From positions 124,001 through 188,000 of the forward strand of contig CALMIO010000004.1 in NCBI GenBank assembly GCA_937864035.1: a DNA stretch of 64,000 nt, written 5' to 3'. This document shows, in pieces, positions 28,909 to 36,730 of this stretch (its first letter is position 1; the number at the start of each line of letters is the position of its first letter). The position numbers and the translations under genes were made by a program. The notes under the pieces are model-generated. The model ran no database searches, was not told the DNA's origin, and worked only from the letters and a program-made list of their open reading frames with translations. Origin of the DNA: an uncultured Pseudomonadota bacterium (GTDB lineage Bacteria; Bdellovibrionota_C; UBA2361; CALMIO01).

Positions 28909-29487
28909 ATGAATATAAAAGAGATTGTTCATAGAGAGATGGCAGAGGCGTTTGCTTGTAAAGAGGCGCTCCGCAATGATTCTTTCCTGCTTGAAAAAAT
29001 TTTAGCCGCTGGTGATATTTTGTTAAAAGTTGCTGCTCAAAATCGAACAATTTTTAGTTGCGGCAATGGTGGATCGGCTTGCGACGCGATGCATTTTGCT
29101 GAGGAATTGATCGCTCGTTTTGAAAGAGAACGCAAGGGTGTTCGGGCTAGGCATTTGCTTGACATCGGCACGATTAGCTGTTGGGCAAACGATTATTCTT
29201 ATGAGGATGTTTTCGCTAGGCAGGTTAAAACTCTCTGCGATCGCGGCGACGTTCTGGTTGGATTTAGTACTTCCGGAAATTCTCAAAACGTTATTCGGGC
29301 TTTTGAAGAGGCAAAGCGGATGGAGGTTTATACGATCGGTCTTTTAGGCAAGAGTGGCGGCCGCGCTGCTGAAATTGTTGATTTGCCGATTGTCGTGCCG
29401 GCCGACAGCGCTCATCGCGCTCAGGAACTGCATATTACAATCGTTCATGTATGGTGCGAGTTGATTGATGTTTTTTTGAGTTCTTAA
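28909..29487 (+). CDS. gmhA: phosphoheptose isomerase
   Basis: 192 residues, one SIS domain. It converts sedoheptulose 7-phosphate to D-glycero-D-manno-heptose 7-phosphate, the first step towards ADP-heptose for LPS. Seen: SCGNGGSACDAMHFAEEL (near 45-62), which is diagnostic for GmhA, GFSTSGNSQNVIRA (about 118-131) and ELHITIVHVWCELID near the C-terminus with the zinc/catalytic His. rfaE1 at 14793 supplies the next step. First gene of an apparent operon with ispH and mreB (gaps 16 and 9 bp). Confidence 0.93.
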   Translation: MNIKEIVHREMAEAFACKEALRNDSFLLEKILAAGDILLKVAAQNRTIFSCGNGGSACDAMHFAEELIARFERERKGVRARHLLDIGTISCWANDYSYEDVFARQVKTLCDRGDVLVGFSTSGNSQNVIRAFEEAKRMEVYTIGLLGKSGGRAAEIVDLPIVVPADSAHRAQELHITIVHVWCELIDVFLSS

Positions 29488-29503
29488 GATTTCATCCAGA
29501 AGA

Positions 29504-30733
29504 GTGGCTAAAAAATTTGATATACCAATTATTTATGCTTCGCCTTTTATCTCTAAGATGAGAAGCTCCTTTGCCACCGACGATCCGCGCAGGCAAGACC
29601 TCTCTCCGCGAATCATTGGAGGCTCCTCTTTGCGTTTTAAGCTTCCGAGATTTTTTGGGTTTTGTTACGGCGTGCAAAACGCCATCGAGATCGCCTATAA
29701 AGCCATTGAAAAATCTGGAGGTAGCTCAGTTTATCTAATTAGCGAAATTATTCATAATCACCGTGTTAATTCCGAGCTGGCAGCGCTCGGAGTAAAATTT
29801 TTGCAGGATACTTCTGGAAAGCAATTAGTTGATTACAAAGATTTAAGACCTTCTGACACCGTAATTGTGCCAGCTTTTGGCGCTCCAATTAAGGTTCTCA
29901 AAGAGATTGAGGCTCGCGGTATTGATATTAAAACATTTGACGGAACCTGTCCCTTCGTTGAAAAAGTTTGGCGCCGAGCCGTTGAACTTGGCGGTCGCGG
30001 TTACACGATTTTAATTCACGGCAAGTTTAATCACGAAGAGACGCGAGCTACTTTTTCGCGAGCTGCGCAGTCGGCGCCAACTTTGGTAATTTTGAATCTT
30101 TCAGAAGCTGAAATATTAGCTGACTTTATCTTAGGCAAAATTTCATTAGCCAAAGTGACTGAAAAATTTAACGGCAAACATAGCGATAATTTTGACTTTC
30201 AAAGAGATTTAAATAAAGTTGGAGTTGTGAATCAAACTACGATGTTAGCTAGCGAGACAGCCGAAATAGGAGAGTTTTTAGAGGGGGCTTATCGTAGTAG
30301 GTTTGGTAGCAATAATATTCGGGAGCATTTTGCCGACTTTCGCGATACATTATGTTACGCAACTTATGAAAATCAAGAAGCGGCTAGGGCGCTAATTGAA
30401 TCCGGAGGAGATTTAGCTCTAGTAATTGGGGGATATAATTCTTCTAATACTTCTCATCTTGTTGAGATGTGTGAGGTCAAATATCCAACGTACTACATAC
30501 AAGATGATAGTGAGATTCTTAGTCAGGAGAGGATACGCCACTATAAGTTTAGGGATTCGAAGCTAGTTTACTCTGATGGTTGGTTGCCAAAAAATCTTTC
30601 TAAGCCGCTTGAGATTTTAGTGACGGCGGGAGCCAGTTGTCCAGACGCTTTAATAGAGAGAGTAATTGAAAAAATCGGGAGTTTTTTCAATTTTTCCGCG
30701 GAAGAGATCTTTTCAAGTCGAATTTATAATTAG
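29504..30733 (+). CDS. ispH: 4-hydroxy-3-methylbut-2-enyl diphosphate reductase
   Basis: 409 residues from GTG 29504. It is the last enzyme of the MEP isoprenoid pathway, a [4Fe-4S] reductase that makes IPP and DMAPP. The three cluster cysteines are visible: FGFCYGVQNA (Cys54), DGTCPFVEKVW (near 147) and GASCPDALIER (near 377). The HGKFNHEETRAT region carries the substrate His and Glu. It belongs to the longer subgroup (about 400 residues, as in plants and cyanobacteria) rather than the 310-residue E. coli type. Confidence 0.92.
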   Translation: MAKKFDIPIIYASPFISKMRSSFATDDPRRQDLSPRIIGGSSLRFKLPRFFGFCYGVQNAIEIAYKAIEKSGGSSVYLISEIIHNHRVNSELAALGVKFLQDTSGKQLVDYKDLRPSDTVIVPAFGAPIKVLKEIEARGIDIKTFDGTCPFVEKVWRRAVELGGRGYTILIHGKFNHEETRATFSRAAQSAPTLVILNLSEAEILADFILGKISLAKVTEKFNGKHSDNFDFQRDLNKVGVVNQTTMLASETAEIGEFLEGAYRSRFGSNNIREHFADFRDTLCYATYENQEAARALIESGGDLALVIGGYNSSNTSHLVEMCEVKYPTYYIQDDSEILSQERIRHYKFRDSKLVYSDGWLPKNLSKPLEILVTAGASCPDALIERVIEKIGSFFNFSAEEIFSSRIYN

Positions 30734-30742
30734 GAAGCTTAA

Positions 30743-31759
30743 ATGTTGAGATTAGTTGCTAGAGATTTAGCCGTAGATTTGGGAACTGCTAATACTTTGA
30801 TATATGAGGTTGGTGGTGAGTTGGTTTTAAGCGAACCATCTTGTGTGGCGGTTCGCGTTTCACCAAGCCAGCGGCGGCAAGTTATTGCTTATGGGGCGGA
30901 GGCGAAAGCGATGCTTGGCAGGGTGCCAGAGGGTGTTCAGGTCATAAAGCCGGTTAGAAATGGGGTGATTGCTGATTTTGACATGGCGGCGGAGATGTTG
31001 AGATTTTTTTTTAAACAAGTTCGCAAGCGATCGCGAACGGTTCTTAAGCCTCGCGTAATGGTCGGTATTCCGGGGGGAGTTTCTGAGGTTGAAAAAAGGG
31101 CTATTCGCGAAGCCTTAGAAGGTGAGGCGCGTGATGTTAAATTAATTGACGAGGCTATGGCAGCCGCTATTGGTTGTGATCTGCCAGTAGCGGAAGCGAC
31201 GGCTAGTTTGATTGTTGACATTGGTGGCGGAACGACTGATATAGCGGTTATTAGTTTGTTAGATGTGGTTTATTCCGCGACTTTACGCCAAGGCGGCGAT
31301 GCTATGGATGAAGCAATTGTGAACTACGTTCGTCGCAGGCACCATCTGTTAATTGGCGAGAGTACTGCTGAACATGTCAAGCGGGTTATTGGTAGCGCCC
31401 ATCCGCGCTTTGATTTATATCAGATGGAGATAAAAGGGCGCAGTTTGACAAGCGGTGCTCCCGAAAGCGTTGTTGTTGGTTCTGCTGAAATCCGCGAAGC
31501 AATCTCTGAAATTATCTCAGCTATTATCGGCGCTGTTCGCCATGCTCTTGAAAAAACCCCTCCAGAGTTATCTGGGGATATCGTCTCTAGGGGTATTCTT
31601 TTGTCTGGCGGAGGTTCTCTGCTGAGGGGTATTGATCTGGCGCTAGCGGAAAGCTTAAATGTTATGGTCAAAGTTGCTGATAATCCGCTTTCAGTCGTCG
31701 CTTATGGAGCTGGCAGATGTTTGGGGGATCTGCAAAATTACCGTTCGGTTATTTTGTAG
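30743..31759 (+). CDS. mreB: rod shape-determining protein MreB
   Basis: 338 residues, the usual MreB length. It is the bacterial actin that guides side-wall synthesis under the inner membrane. Seen: phosphate-1 motif DLGTANTLIY (13-22), VDIGGGTTDIAVIS (about 156-169), and SRGILLSGGGSLLRGID (about 276-292) of the adenosine pocket. It lies 9 bp after ispH. No mreC/mreD follow, which is unusual; repeat copy B follows instead. Confidence 0.94.
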   Translation: MLRLVARDLAVDLGTANTLIYEVGGELVLSEPSCVAVRVSPSQRRQVIAYGAEAKAMLGRVPEGVQVIKPVRNGVIADFDMAAEMLRFFFKQVRKRSRTVLKPRVMVGIPGGVSEVEKRAIREALEGEARDVKLIDEAMAAAIGCDLPVAEATASLIVDIGGGTTDIAVISLLDVVYSATLRQGGDAMDEAIVNYVRRRHHLLIGESTAEHVKRVIGSAHPRFDLYQMEIKGRSLTSGAPESVVVGSAEIREAISEIISAIIGAVRHALEKTPPELSGDIVSRGILLSGGGSLLRGIDLALAESLNVMVKVADNPLSVVAYGAGRCLGDLQNYRSVIL

Positions 31760-31807
31760 CAGCTTAAAAAAATATTCTGTTTCCTTGTTTTTAAAATTCT
31801 AATTAGT

Positions 31808-32610
31808 TCTCTGTGAAAACTTGTTAGAAAGGCAAATAGTAGTTGCAAGAAGAGATAAAAGATAGTTGGATATAATGCAAGGAAATTGCAAAAAAAATAT
31901 AAAACATTGCAAAAGTAATGAAGCCAAAAGAGCCTGAAGTGCTGATAAGGGTTGCTGCTTGAAAGAGAGTTAATAGAAATAGTAAGAACAGGTCACCGGG
32001 CTAGTTAAGCTAGCAGAGAAGATAGACTTAGGAGAGATTTGCAAGGAGGTTTGGAGAGTGCTACAGCGTGGATAAGGGAGCGCTTTGGATACCGCGACGC
32101 GGACGATGGTATGGCTGATGTACTTAAAATATTTATTTGATGTCAGTGGTTGAAGTGTGGATGATATATTGGGTAGAGAATCCGTACTGGCATTATTTTT
32201 GTGGAGAGAGGTATTTTCAGCACTCCCTACCACGCGACCTGCCGGAGTTAAGCCGTTGGCGCAAGAAGATAGGAGAAGAAGATGCGAAAGAGAGGTGATT
32301 TAGGCTTGGCGAGATTATCTTAAAGGAGAAAACTTGACAGATTCATAAACTCTCTTTTTGCTTATGCCGCCTGCAACCTTACTCACGTCCTGCGCGCTCT
32401 ACTTAAAATTTTAAAATCTACCCTTTTTAAAATAACTTTTAACTTCTATTGAGGGAAGCCACGTATGAAAAACACCTTTTCAAGCAAATTTGCTCAGAAA
32501 TTTTGCTCTCTTAATAAAATTTCTCCCTTTCCGCCCTCTGCTTAGAAAATAAAAATTAATTTTCTACCAGCTTTCTTCTTGAAAAAATTCCCCTTTTTTA
32601 CGGATAGCTA
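31808..32610 (+). repeat. dispersed non-coding element, copy B (longest)
   Basis: 803 bp filling the gap between the convergent mreB and RNHCP genes. It starts TCTCTGTGAAAA and ends TTTTTTACGGATAGCTA. It has TATAAT at 31871-31876, then GCAAGGAAATTGC and, some 20 bp on, ACATTGCAAAAGTAATGAAGCC, shared with copies C and D. Relative to copy A it carries about 150 extra bp (roughly 32060-32195) and the 50-bp block that copy A lacks. The right half matches copy A closely. No intact ORF is conserved between copies. Confidence 0.78.
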
Positions 32611-32937
32611 ATTAACTAATGGCAGCTGAAGGAGACGTTTAAAATTGTCATTTTTAGCGGCGCGAGTTTCTTTTTCTGAGCCGCACCGCAAGCAACGATG
32701 AATTATGATAATTTGATTATGTTTTTTTCTAATAGCAATTGCTTCCATTAATCCGGCGCAAGGATTGGCTCGATCGCCTGGGTTGCAGTCCACATGTTTA
32801 GACACTAAACATTCGGGACAATGATTTGTGTAACCGTTGCCTGCCACTTTCGTCCCGCAAGCTTCACAATCGAAGTTTTCGATAATTTTGGTGAATTTTT
32901 TATTATGCAATTTATTTGCGTAATAATTAATCTCCAT
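32608..32937 (-). CDS. RNHCP domain protein
   Basis: 109 residues from the ATG at 32937; an in-frame ATG at 32961 would add eight residues. A small zinc-ribbon-like protein of the RNHCP family (function unknown). Seen in order: FDCEACGTKV, the family hallmark TNHCPECLVSKHVD (RNHCP variant), PGDRANPCAGLM, HRCLRCGSEKETRAAKNDN. Eight cysteines in pairs suggest two metal sites. The start overlaps the flippase gene by 11 bp, so the two are co-transcribed. The stop lies inside the end of repeat copy B. Confidence 0.85.
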   Translation of the reverse strand: MEINYYANKLHNKKFTKIIENFDCEACGTKVAGNGYTNHCPECLVSKHVDCNPGDRANPCAGLMEAIAIRKKHNQIIIIHRCLRCGSEKETRAAKNDNFKRLLQLPLVN

Positions 32938-33868
32938 TGATTTTAGCGAGTGCGGCCACAAATCCCCCTATGCAACTGGTAGTTGTTACCGCTAAAAACC
33001 AGATAGCTCCAAAGGCGACCGCTTGCTCGGTGCTTAAAATTTGCGGTGTAAGAAAGAAGATGTAAGCGGCATCCCTAACTCCAAGCCCATTCCAGCTGAT
33101 CGGCAAAGAGGTAATTATGTTGATAAATGGGATCGAAACCAGCAGTTCTGGGAAGGTAATTTTCGCTCCAATTCCGGCTGCCATTACCAGATGAAGCGAA
33201 ATTTGCAAAAGGTGGAAAAAAAGTGATACCAAAGAGATTTTAATTAGCAAGCTAGGATCTTTAGGAAAGATTTTGAAAAGCTCTTCTAATTGTTTGCGTA
33301 TTTTATGATTAACTGGCAGTAGTTTTGGTATTAAAATTGGAGAGAGAAAAAAGAAACACAAACAGATCGCTAAAACATATCCAGGCAATTCGCTAATTTG
33401 ACCTTTGCCTTGAGGTGCGCCATAGATCATGATTGAGACAAAAGCGATTAAGCACAGGACAATCAGTCCATGAATCCTGTCTGCTACGACTGAAGTTAGA
33501 GCTTTAGGTTGTTCACTTAAACTTGAAGCAATCAGTGCCCCGCGAGTAATATCTCCACCGACAACTCCGAGCCCAAAACAATTAACAAACATCCCTATAT
33601 AACAAGCTTTGACAGCTCGTAAATATGGGGCGTTTAGTCCTCCGCCAAGAGCGATTCTGGACCACTTGTAGGAATTGATCAATTGTCCAGAGGCATATCC
33701 GAAGATGGTAAAAAGAGCCACCCAAAGGGGGATATTTTTAAAAGTATCAATTAATTTACTTAGATCAATCGCTGAAAAAATCACTGCTAATATAACAATA
33801 CTAACACCGATTTTAATAAGTAGTTTGTAATGATTACGGAATCTTTTAGTGCTCATGAACAGTAACAA
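32927..33868 (-). CDS. flippase-like membrane protein (LPG synthase TM region / YbhN family)
   Basis: 313 residues with about eight membrane helices. LINSYKWSRIALGG, LRAVKACYIGMFVNCFGLGVVGGDI and SWNGLGVRDAAYIFF are typical of the UPF0104/AglD-MprF transmembrane family, whose better-known members flip or help synthesise aminoacylated lipids or lipid-linked sugars. There is no soluble transferase domain, so a transporter or flippase-like role is the best guess. It forms a two-gene unit with the RNHCP gene. Confidence 0.75.
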   Translation of the reverse strand: MLLFMSTKRFRNHYKLLIKIGVSIVILAVIFSAIDLSKLIDTFKNIPLWVALFTIFGYASGQLINSYKWSRIALGGGLNAPYLRAVKACYIGMFVNCFGLGVVGGDITRGALIASSLSEQPKALTSVVADRIHGLIVLCLIAFVSIMIYGAPQGKGQISELPGYVLAICLCFFFLSPILIPKLLPVNHKIRKQLEELFKIFPKDPSLLIKISLVSLFFHLLQISLHLVMAAGIGAKITFPELLVSIPFINIITSLPISWNGLGVRDAAYIFFLTPQILSTEQAVAFGAIWFLAVTTTSCIGGFVAALAKINGD

Positions 33869-33996
33869 ATTGATAAAATCTGACTGTAGAATTTGACATA
33901 ATTATTTATATTGCTAAAAGACACTCTGTTTGATAGGATAGCTTCTTATAATATCACATATTTGTTTTGTAGCGCACTACCATAGCCTAATAATTT

Positions 33997-34599
33997 ATGT
34001 TTAATAGAAGTTTTTTGCCAATTTTGTTTTTATCTTTTTGCGCCGCTCTCTGTTTGATTGATTTTGGATGGGGAGAGAATAGAGTCTGGAACAGCGAGGA
34101 TATCTTTAATGAAGATCCTAATCGTTCCACAGCTCCTCGTAAGCCAAAGTATTGCAACGGAGGGGCATTTAAGCCGTGTGTTTGCGCTTCTGATGTGACC
34201 CGCGATGTTCGGTATTTCCCCTCTTTACAAGAGTGTTCTAGGCGAGCGGCTGTGGTGGTTTCTCGAAAATACCTCTCTCTTTTTAGTGTGGTTGTTAGGG
34301 ATTTTTTAAACCGCGATCGCTGGCCGCCTGAAGGAATCAATGGTTGCACGCCATTTGAGAGGGATGTTCTTGCTTTGAATAAATGTAGCGCCTTTAAAAC
34401 TCAACGGAGGATTAACCTTACTCATCCAATAACAGGTTTTAAATATAAAGTATTTTGTTTAGGTGCTAGCGGCTATTCTCAATTGTTCGCAAAAGTTAGG
34501 AGGATTACTATAAAACTTCGAGACGTGGCGACCAGCAACAATGATCCGATAGTGCGACTATGCCTCCATAGTCCTAAAAAGTCTCTAAACAATCCTTAG
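33997..34599 (+). CDS. secreted Cys-containing hypothetical protein
   Basis: 200 residues. A signal peptide is likely in residues 1-26 (hydrophobic run FLPILFLSFCAALCLI, then FGWGEN). The mature part has several Cys (GGAFKPCVCAS, LQECSRR, GINGCTPF, LNKCSAF, VFCLG), suggesting disulfides in the periplasm or outside. A Lys/Arg-rich tail follows. No family is recognised. Its 3' end touches the truncated rdgB copy: the last 15 bases overlap the minus-strand fragment. Confidence 0.5.
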   Translation: MFNRSFLPILFLSFCAALCLIDFGWGENRVWNSEDIFNEDPNRSTAPRKPKYCNGGAFKPCVCASDVTRDVRYFPSLQECSRRAAVVVSRKYLSLFSVVVRDFLNRDRWPPEGINGCTPFERDVLALNKCSAFKTQRRINLTHPITGFKYKVFCLGASGYSQLFAKVRRITIKLRDVATSNNDPIVRLCLHSPKKSLNNP

Positions 34600-34887
34600 A
34601 AAATCTCTTAGTTTTTCAAAGGCTATTTTTCGCATGCTGAGGGTGTTTTTTTCTGCTAACGTCATTTCGGCGAAGGTTTGATTTTGGCCGTCTGGCTTGA
34701 AAATGGCATCCCAGCCAAAACCAGAAATTCCTCTTGGTCGGACAATCGCGCCGCTTATTGAGCCTTCAAAAAACTCCATCTGATCTCGGTTTTTGGCGTA
34801 GCCTATAATAGTTTTGGCTTCAGCTCTGCTGTTTTGAAATTTTTCGGTTATTTCAACCAATCCCTCAGCGCCGATAGTTTTTAAAAA
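34585..34887 (-). pseudogene. 3' half of an rdgB/HAM1-type gene, left copy of the direct repeat
   Basis: About 92 C-terminal codons, ending at the normal stop, nearly identical to the C-terminal half of the intact gene at 41033-41575. The 305-bp match runs 34583-34887 against 41031-41335 (constant offset 6448). All six mismatches I count lie in the first 80 bp (34590, 34593, 34595, 34599, 34632, 34662); the other 225 bp are identical. Homology ends abruptly at 34888. The 5' half is absent, so no working enzyme is made. This marks the left boundary of the island. Confidence 0.9.
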
Positions 34888-35134
34888 GAAAGAAGGAAAA
34901 TTTCAAAGAAATAGTTCGAAAAATCTTCATAAATCAGTTGTAATTAACTCAAAGGGCAGTTAGGTTACTAGTGAAATCATTAGAGATCCAGTAAATTTGA
35001 TAAATAATTATCTAAAAAATAATGGAATAAAAAAACAGAGGTTAAAAAAATATTAGAGCAGTTGCAATCTTTCGAAATTTTTCATCAAATCTAAAAAAAT
35101 TTATTTATCCTCTAACTCTAGCGGAAATTACTAT

Positions 35135-36074
35135 ATGAAAATTAAAATAGGTATATTCGCAACCTCTTCCCCGTTGGAGAAGTTGAAGTCTGAAGCTGAT
35201 TATTCTTATCTACGTTCTAAAAACTTGTTGGTTTATGAGCATCCTCAAGTCCGTATCAAAAATGGGTATTTAGCAGGGACTATAAAAGATCGAGTAGATG
35301 CTATTCATGAAATGCTAGAAGATAACAGTATTACAATTCTAATGGCGTATTGGGGAGGGGCAAATACAAATTAAATCTTACCATATTTAGATTATAATCT
35401 TTTTATAAAGTACCACAAGCCAATTGTTGGTTACTCTGATACTAGTCTCTGCTATTAAGTGTCAACAAGTTGGCAGGGATTGTGACTTATATGGGACCAG
35501 CTGGAATTTCTTTCAATAAACCACAGCCCTTTGAATATACTTACGAGTATTTCAAAAAAATGGTAATAAATTTTGAAAAAAATATTACAATTGAAGATTC
35601 TGAAACATTTGCTGAAGATTTATACTTCCTTAGGGAAGATTCTAACCATCGCATAATACAACCTAATAAGAAAAAGATTATAGGCATGGTATAGCTGAGG
35701 GACCAGTTATCGCTAGTAATCTTCAAACTCTTTTAGTGCTTCTAGGTACGCAGTATTTGCCAGATCTTGAAGGTAAAATCTTGTTTATTGAAGAAGCGGA
35801 AGATGTTAAACCAGCTATGGTTCATAGATTCTTTACTCATCTTTCACAATGTACAGATTTGAGAAAATTAAAAGGAGTTTGTGTTGGGAGATTTTCAAGC
35901 CTTTTAGGTTTTACTTTAGAAACAGAAGTAGCTATTTATGATGATATTTTTGGAGGAATAGATATTCCAGTATTATATAACCTAGACTTCGGACACACCG
36001 ACCCTCTTTTTACGATACCTATCCGCGGCACTGTCAGCATAGACACTAGTAGAAATATTCTAAGATTTAACTAA
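35135..36074 (+). pseudogene. S66 peptidase (LD-carboxypeptidase / MccF-type), disrupted
   Basis: Three reading frames together give one S66-like protein of about 313 codons. Piece 1 (35135-35374, RVDAIHEMLED then AYWGGANTN) ends at a TAA; the same frame continues ILPYLDYNLFIK and GYSDTSLCY with the nucleophile Ser. Piece 2 (35470-35694, AGIVTYMGPAG) is frameshifted. Piece 3 in a third frame has AEGPVIASNLQTL, a FIEEAED Glu and NLDFGHTDP His of the Ser-Glu-His triad. So there is one nonsense change and at least two frameshifts. Intact members cut LD-peptide bonds in peptidoglycan or detoxify microcin C-like aminoacyl-nucleotides; the two groups cannot be separated here. Confidence 0.8.
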
Positions 36075-36075
36075 T

Positions 36076-36321
36076 ATGGAAATTTTGCAGATAACTAGTG
36101 ACTATCTGCCAAATCCCTTATGGGGTATGGGTTGGCACGTTTTTCAAATCGTAGAAAGACTTAATGGCAAAAATATTACCACAAGAGTAGCAACGGCAAG
36201 TAAAAGCAACGGGTATCACAAAAATATAATAACAACTGACAGCTCAGATGATAGAGAACTACTTTCGCCCAATCAATATGAAATATTTCATGACTTTAAT
36301 AGGTTGAATCGAGGAGCTTGA
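36076..36321 (+). pseudogene. N-terminal fragment of a GT4-type glycosyltransferase
   Basis: 81 codons beginning MEILQITSDYLPNPLWGMG, the usual start of GT4/GT5 glycosyltransferases, in which a glycine-rich nucleotide-sugar/acceptor loop follows the first strand. It starts one base after the S66 pseudogene stop, so the two once formed an operon. A full enzyme would need about 300 more residues; the bases up to 36488 have stops in all forward frames. It is most likely a deletion remnant. Confidence 0.6.
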
Positions 36322-36567
36322 TTGTAATCAGCAATTTTGATATAATTCTTGAGAATTTTATGTCAAGTAATTTTGGTCGCCTAGGCGAGACAAGTGCCTT
36401 GTCTTGAGACCTAGGTGGTCTTATTCCCTCGCGCAAAGCTTATTTTGTTGCTATCAAGTTTTGACTAACGAAAAATCTTGCAGAACAGATGTTAATAAAT
36501 CCCAAACTCCAGTCGGATAGCATAGAACAACTGATAGAATTATTATTAGCTAGCAATGAGTTAGTTG

Positions 36568-36580
36568 CCCCCCCCCCCCC
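36568..36580 (+). repeat. poly-C tract (13 C) at the 5' end of the decarboxylase gene
   Basis: Thirteen consecutive C, the only such run I see in this AT-rich window. ATG 36489 opens a frame through the tract, but with 13 C it meets a stop about 49 codons on. The decarboxylase frame is open from just after a TGA at 36557 but has no ATG before 36731. Adding one C (14) or removing two (11) joins the two frames. This is the design of a slipped-strand phase-variable switch; an assembly or homopolymer error would look the same. Confidence 0.75.
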
Positions 36581-36730
36581 AAGCAAAGATTTTCAGAATC
36601 TGGAATTCCAGATCTATTTCCCCTACGACCTCAACAATCAGACCTAACAACATTAATTCAACGCGGGTTAGCAGTTGCTGAAGAATATAACGACAGCCTA
36701 GCTACCCGCTTTGCTAATAAGCACGAAACT

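Noticed and set aside
31970-32233. 87-codon minus-strand ORF inside repeat copy B
   Set aside because: It spans the B-specific insertion and has no counterpart in copies A, C or D.
36322-36488. Continuation of the glycosyltransferase fragment
   Set aside because: Other frames hold short readable runs (ISNFDIILENF), but all forward frames have stops and no glycosyltransferase motif could be followed.
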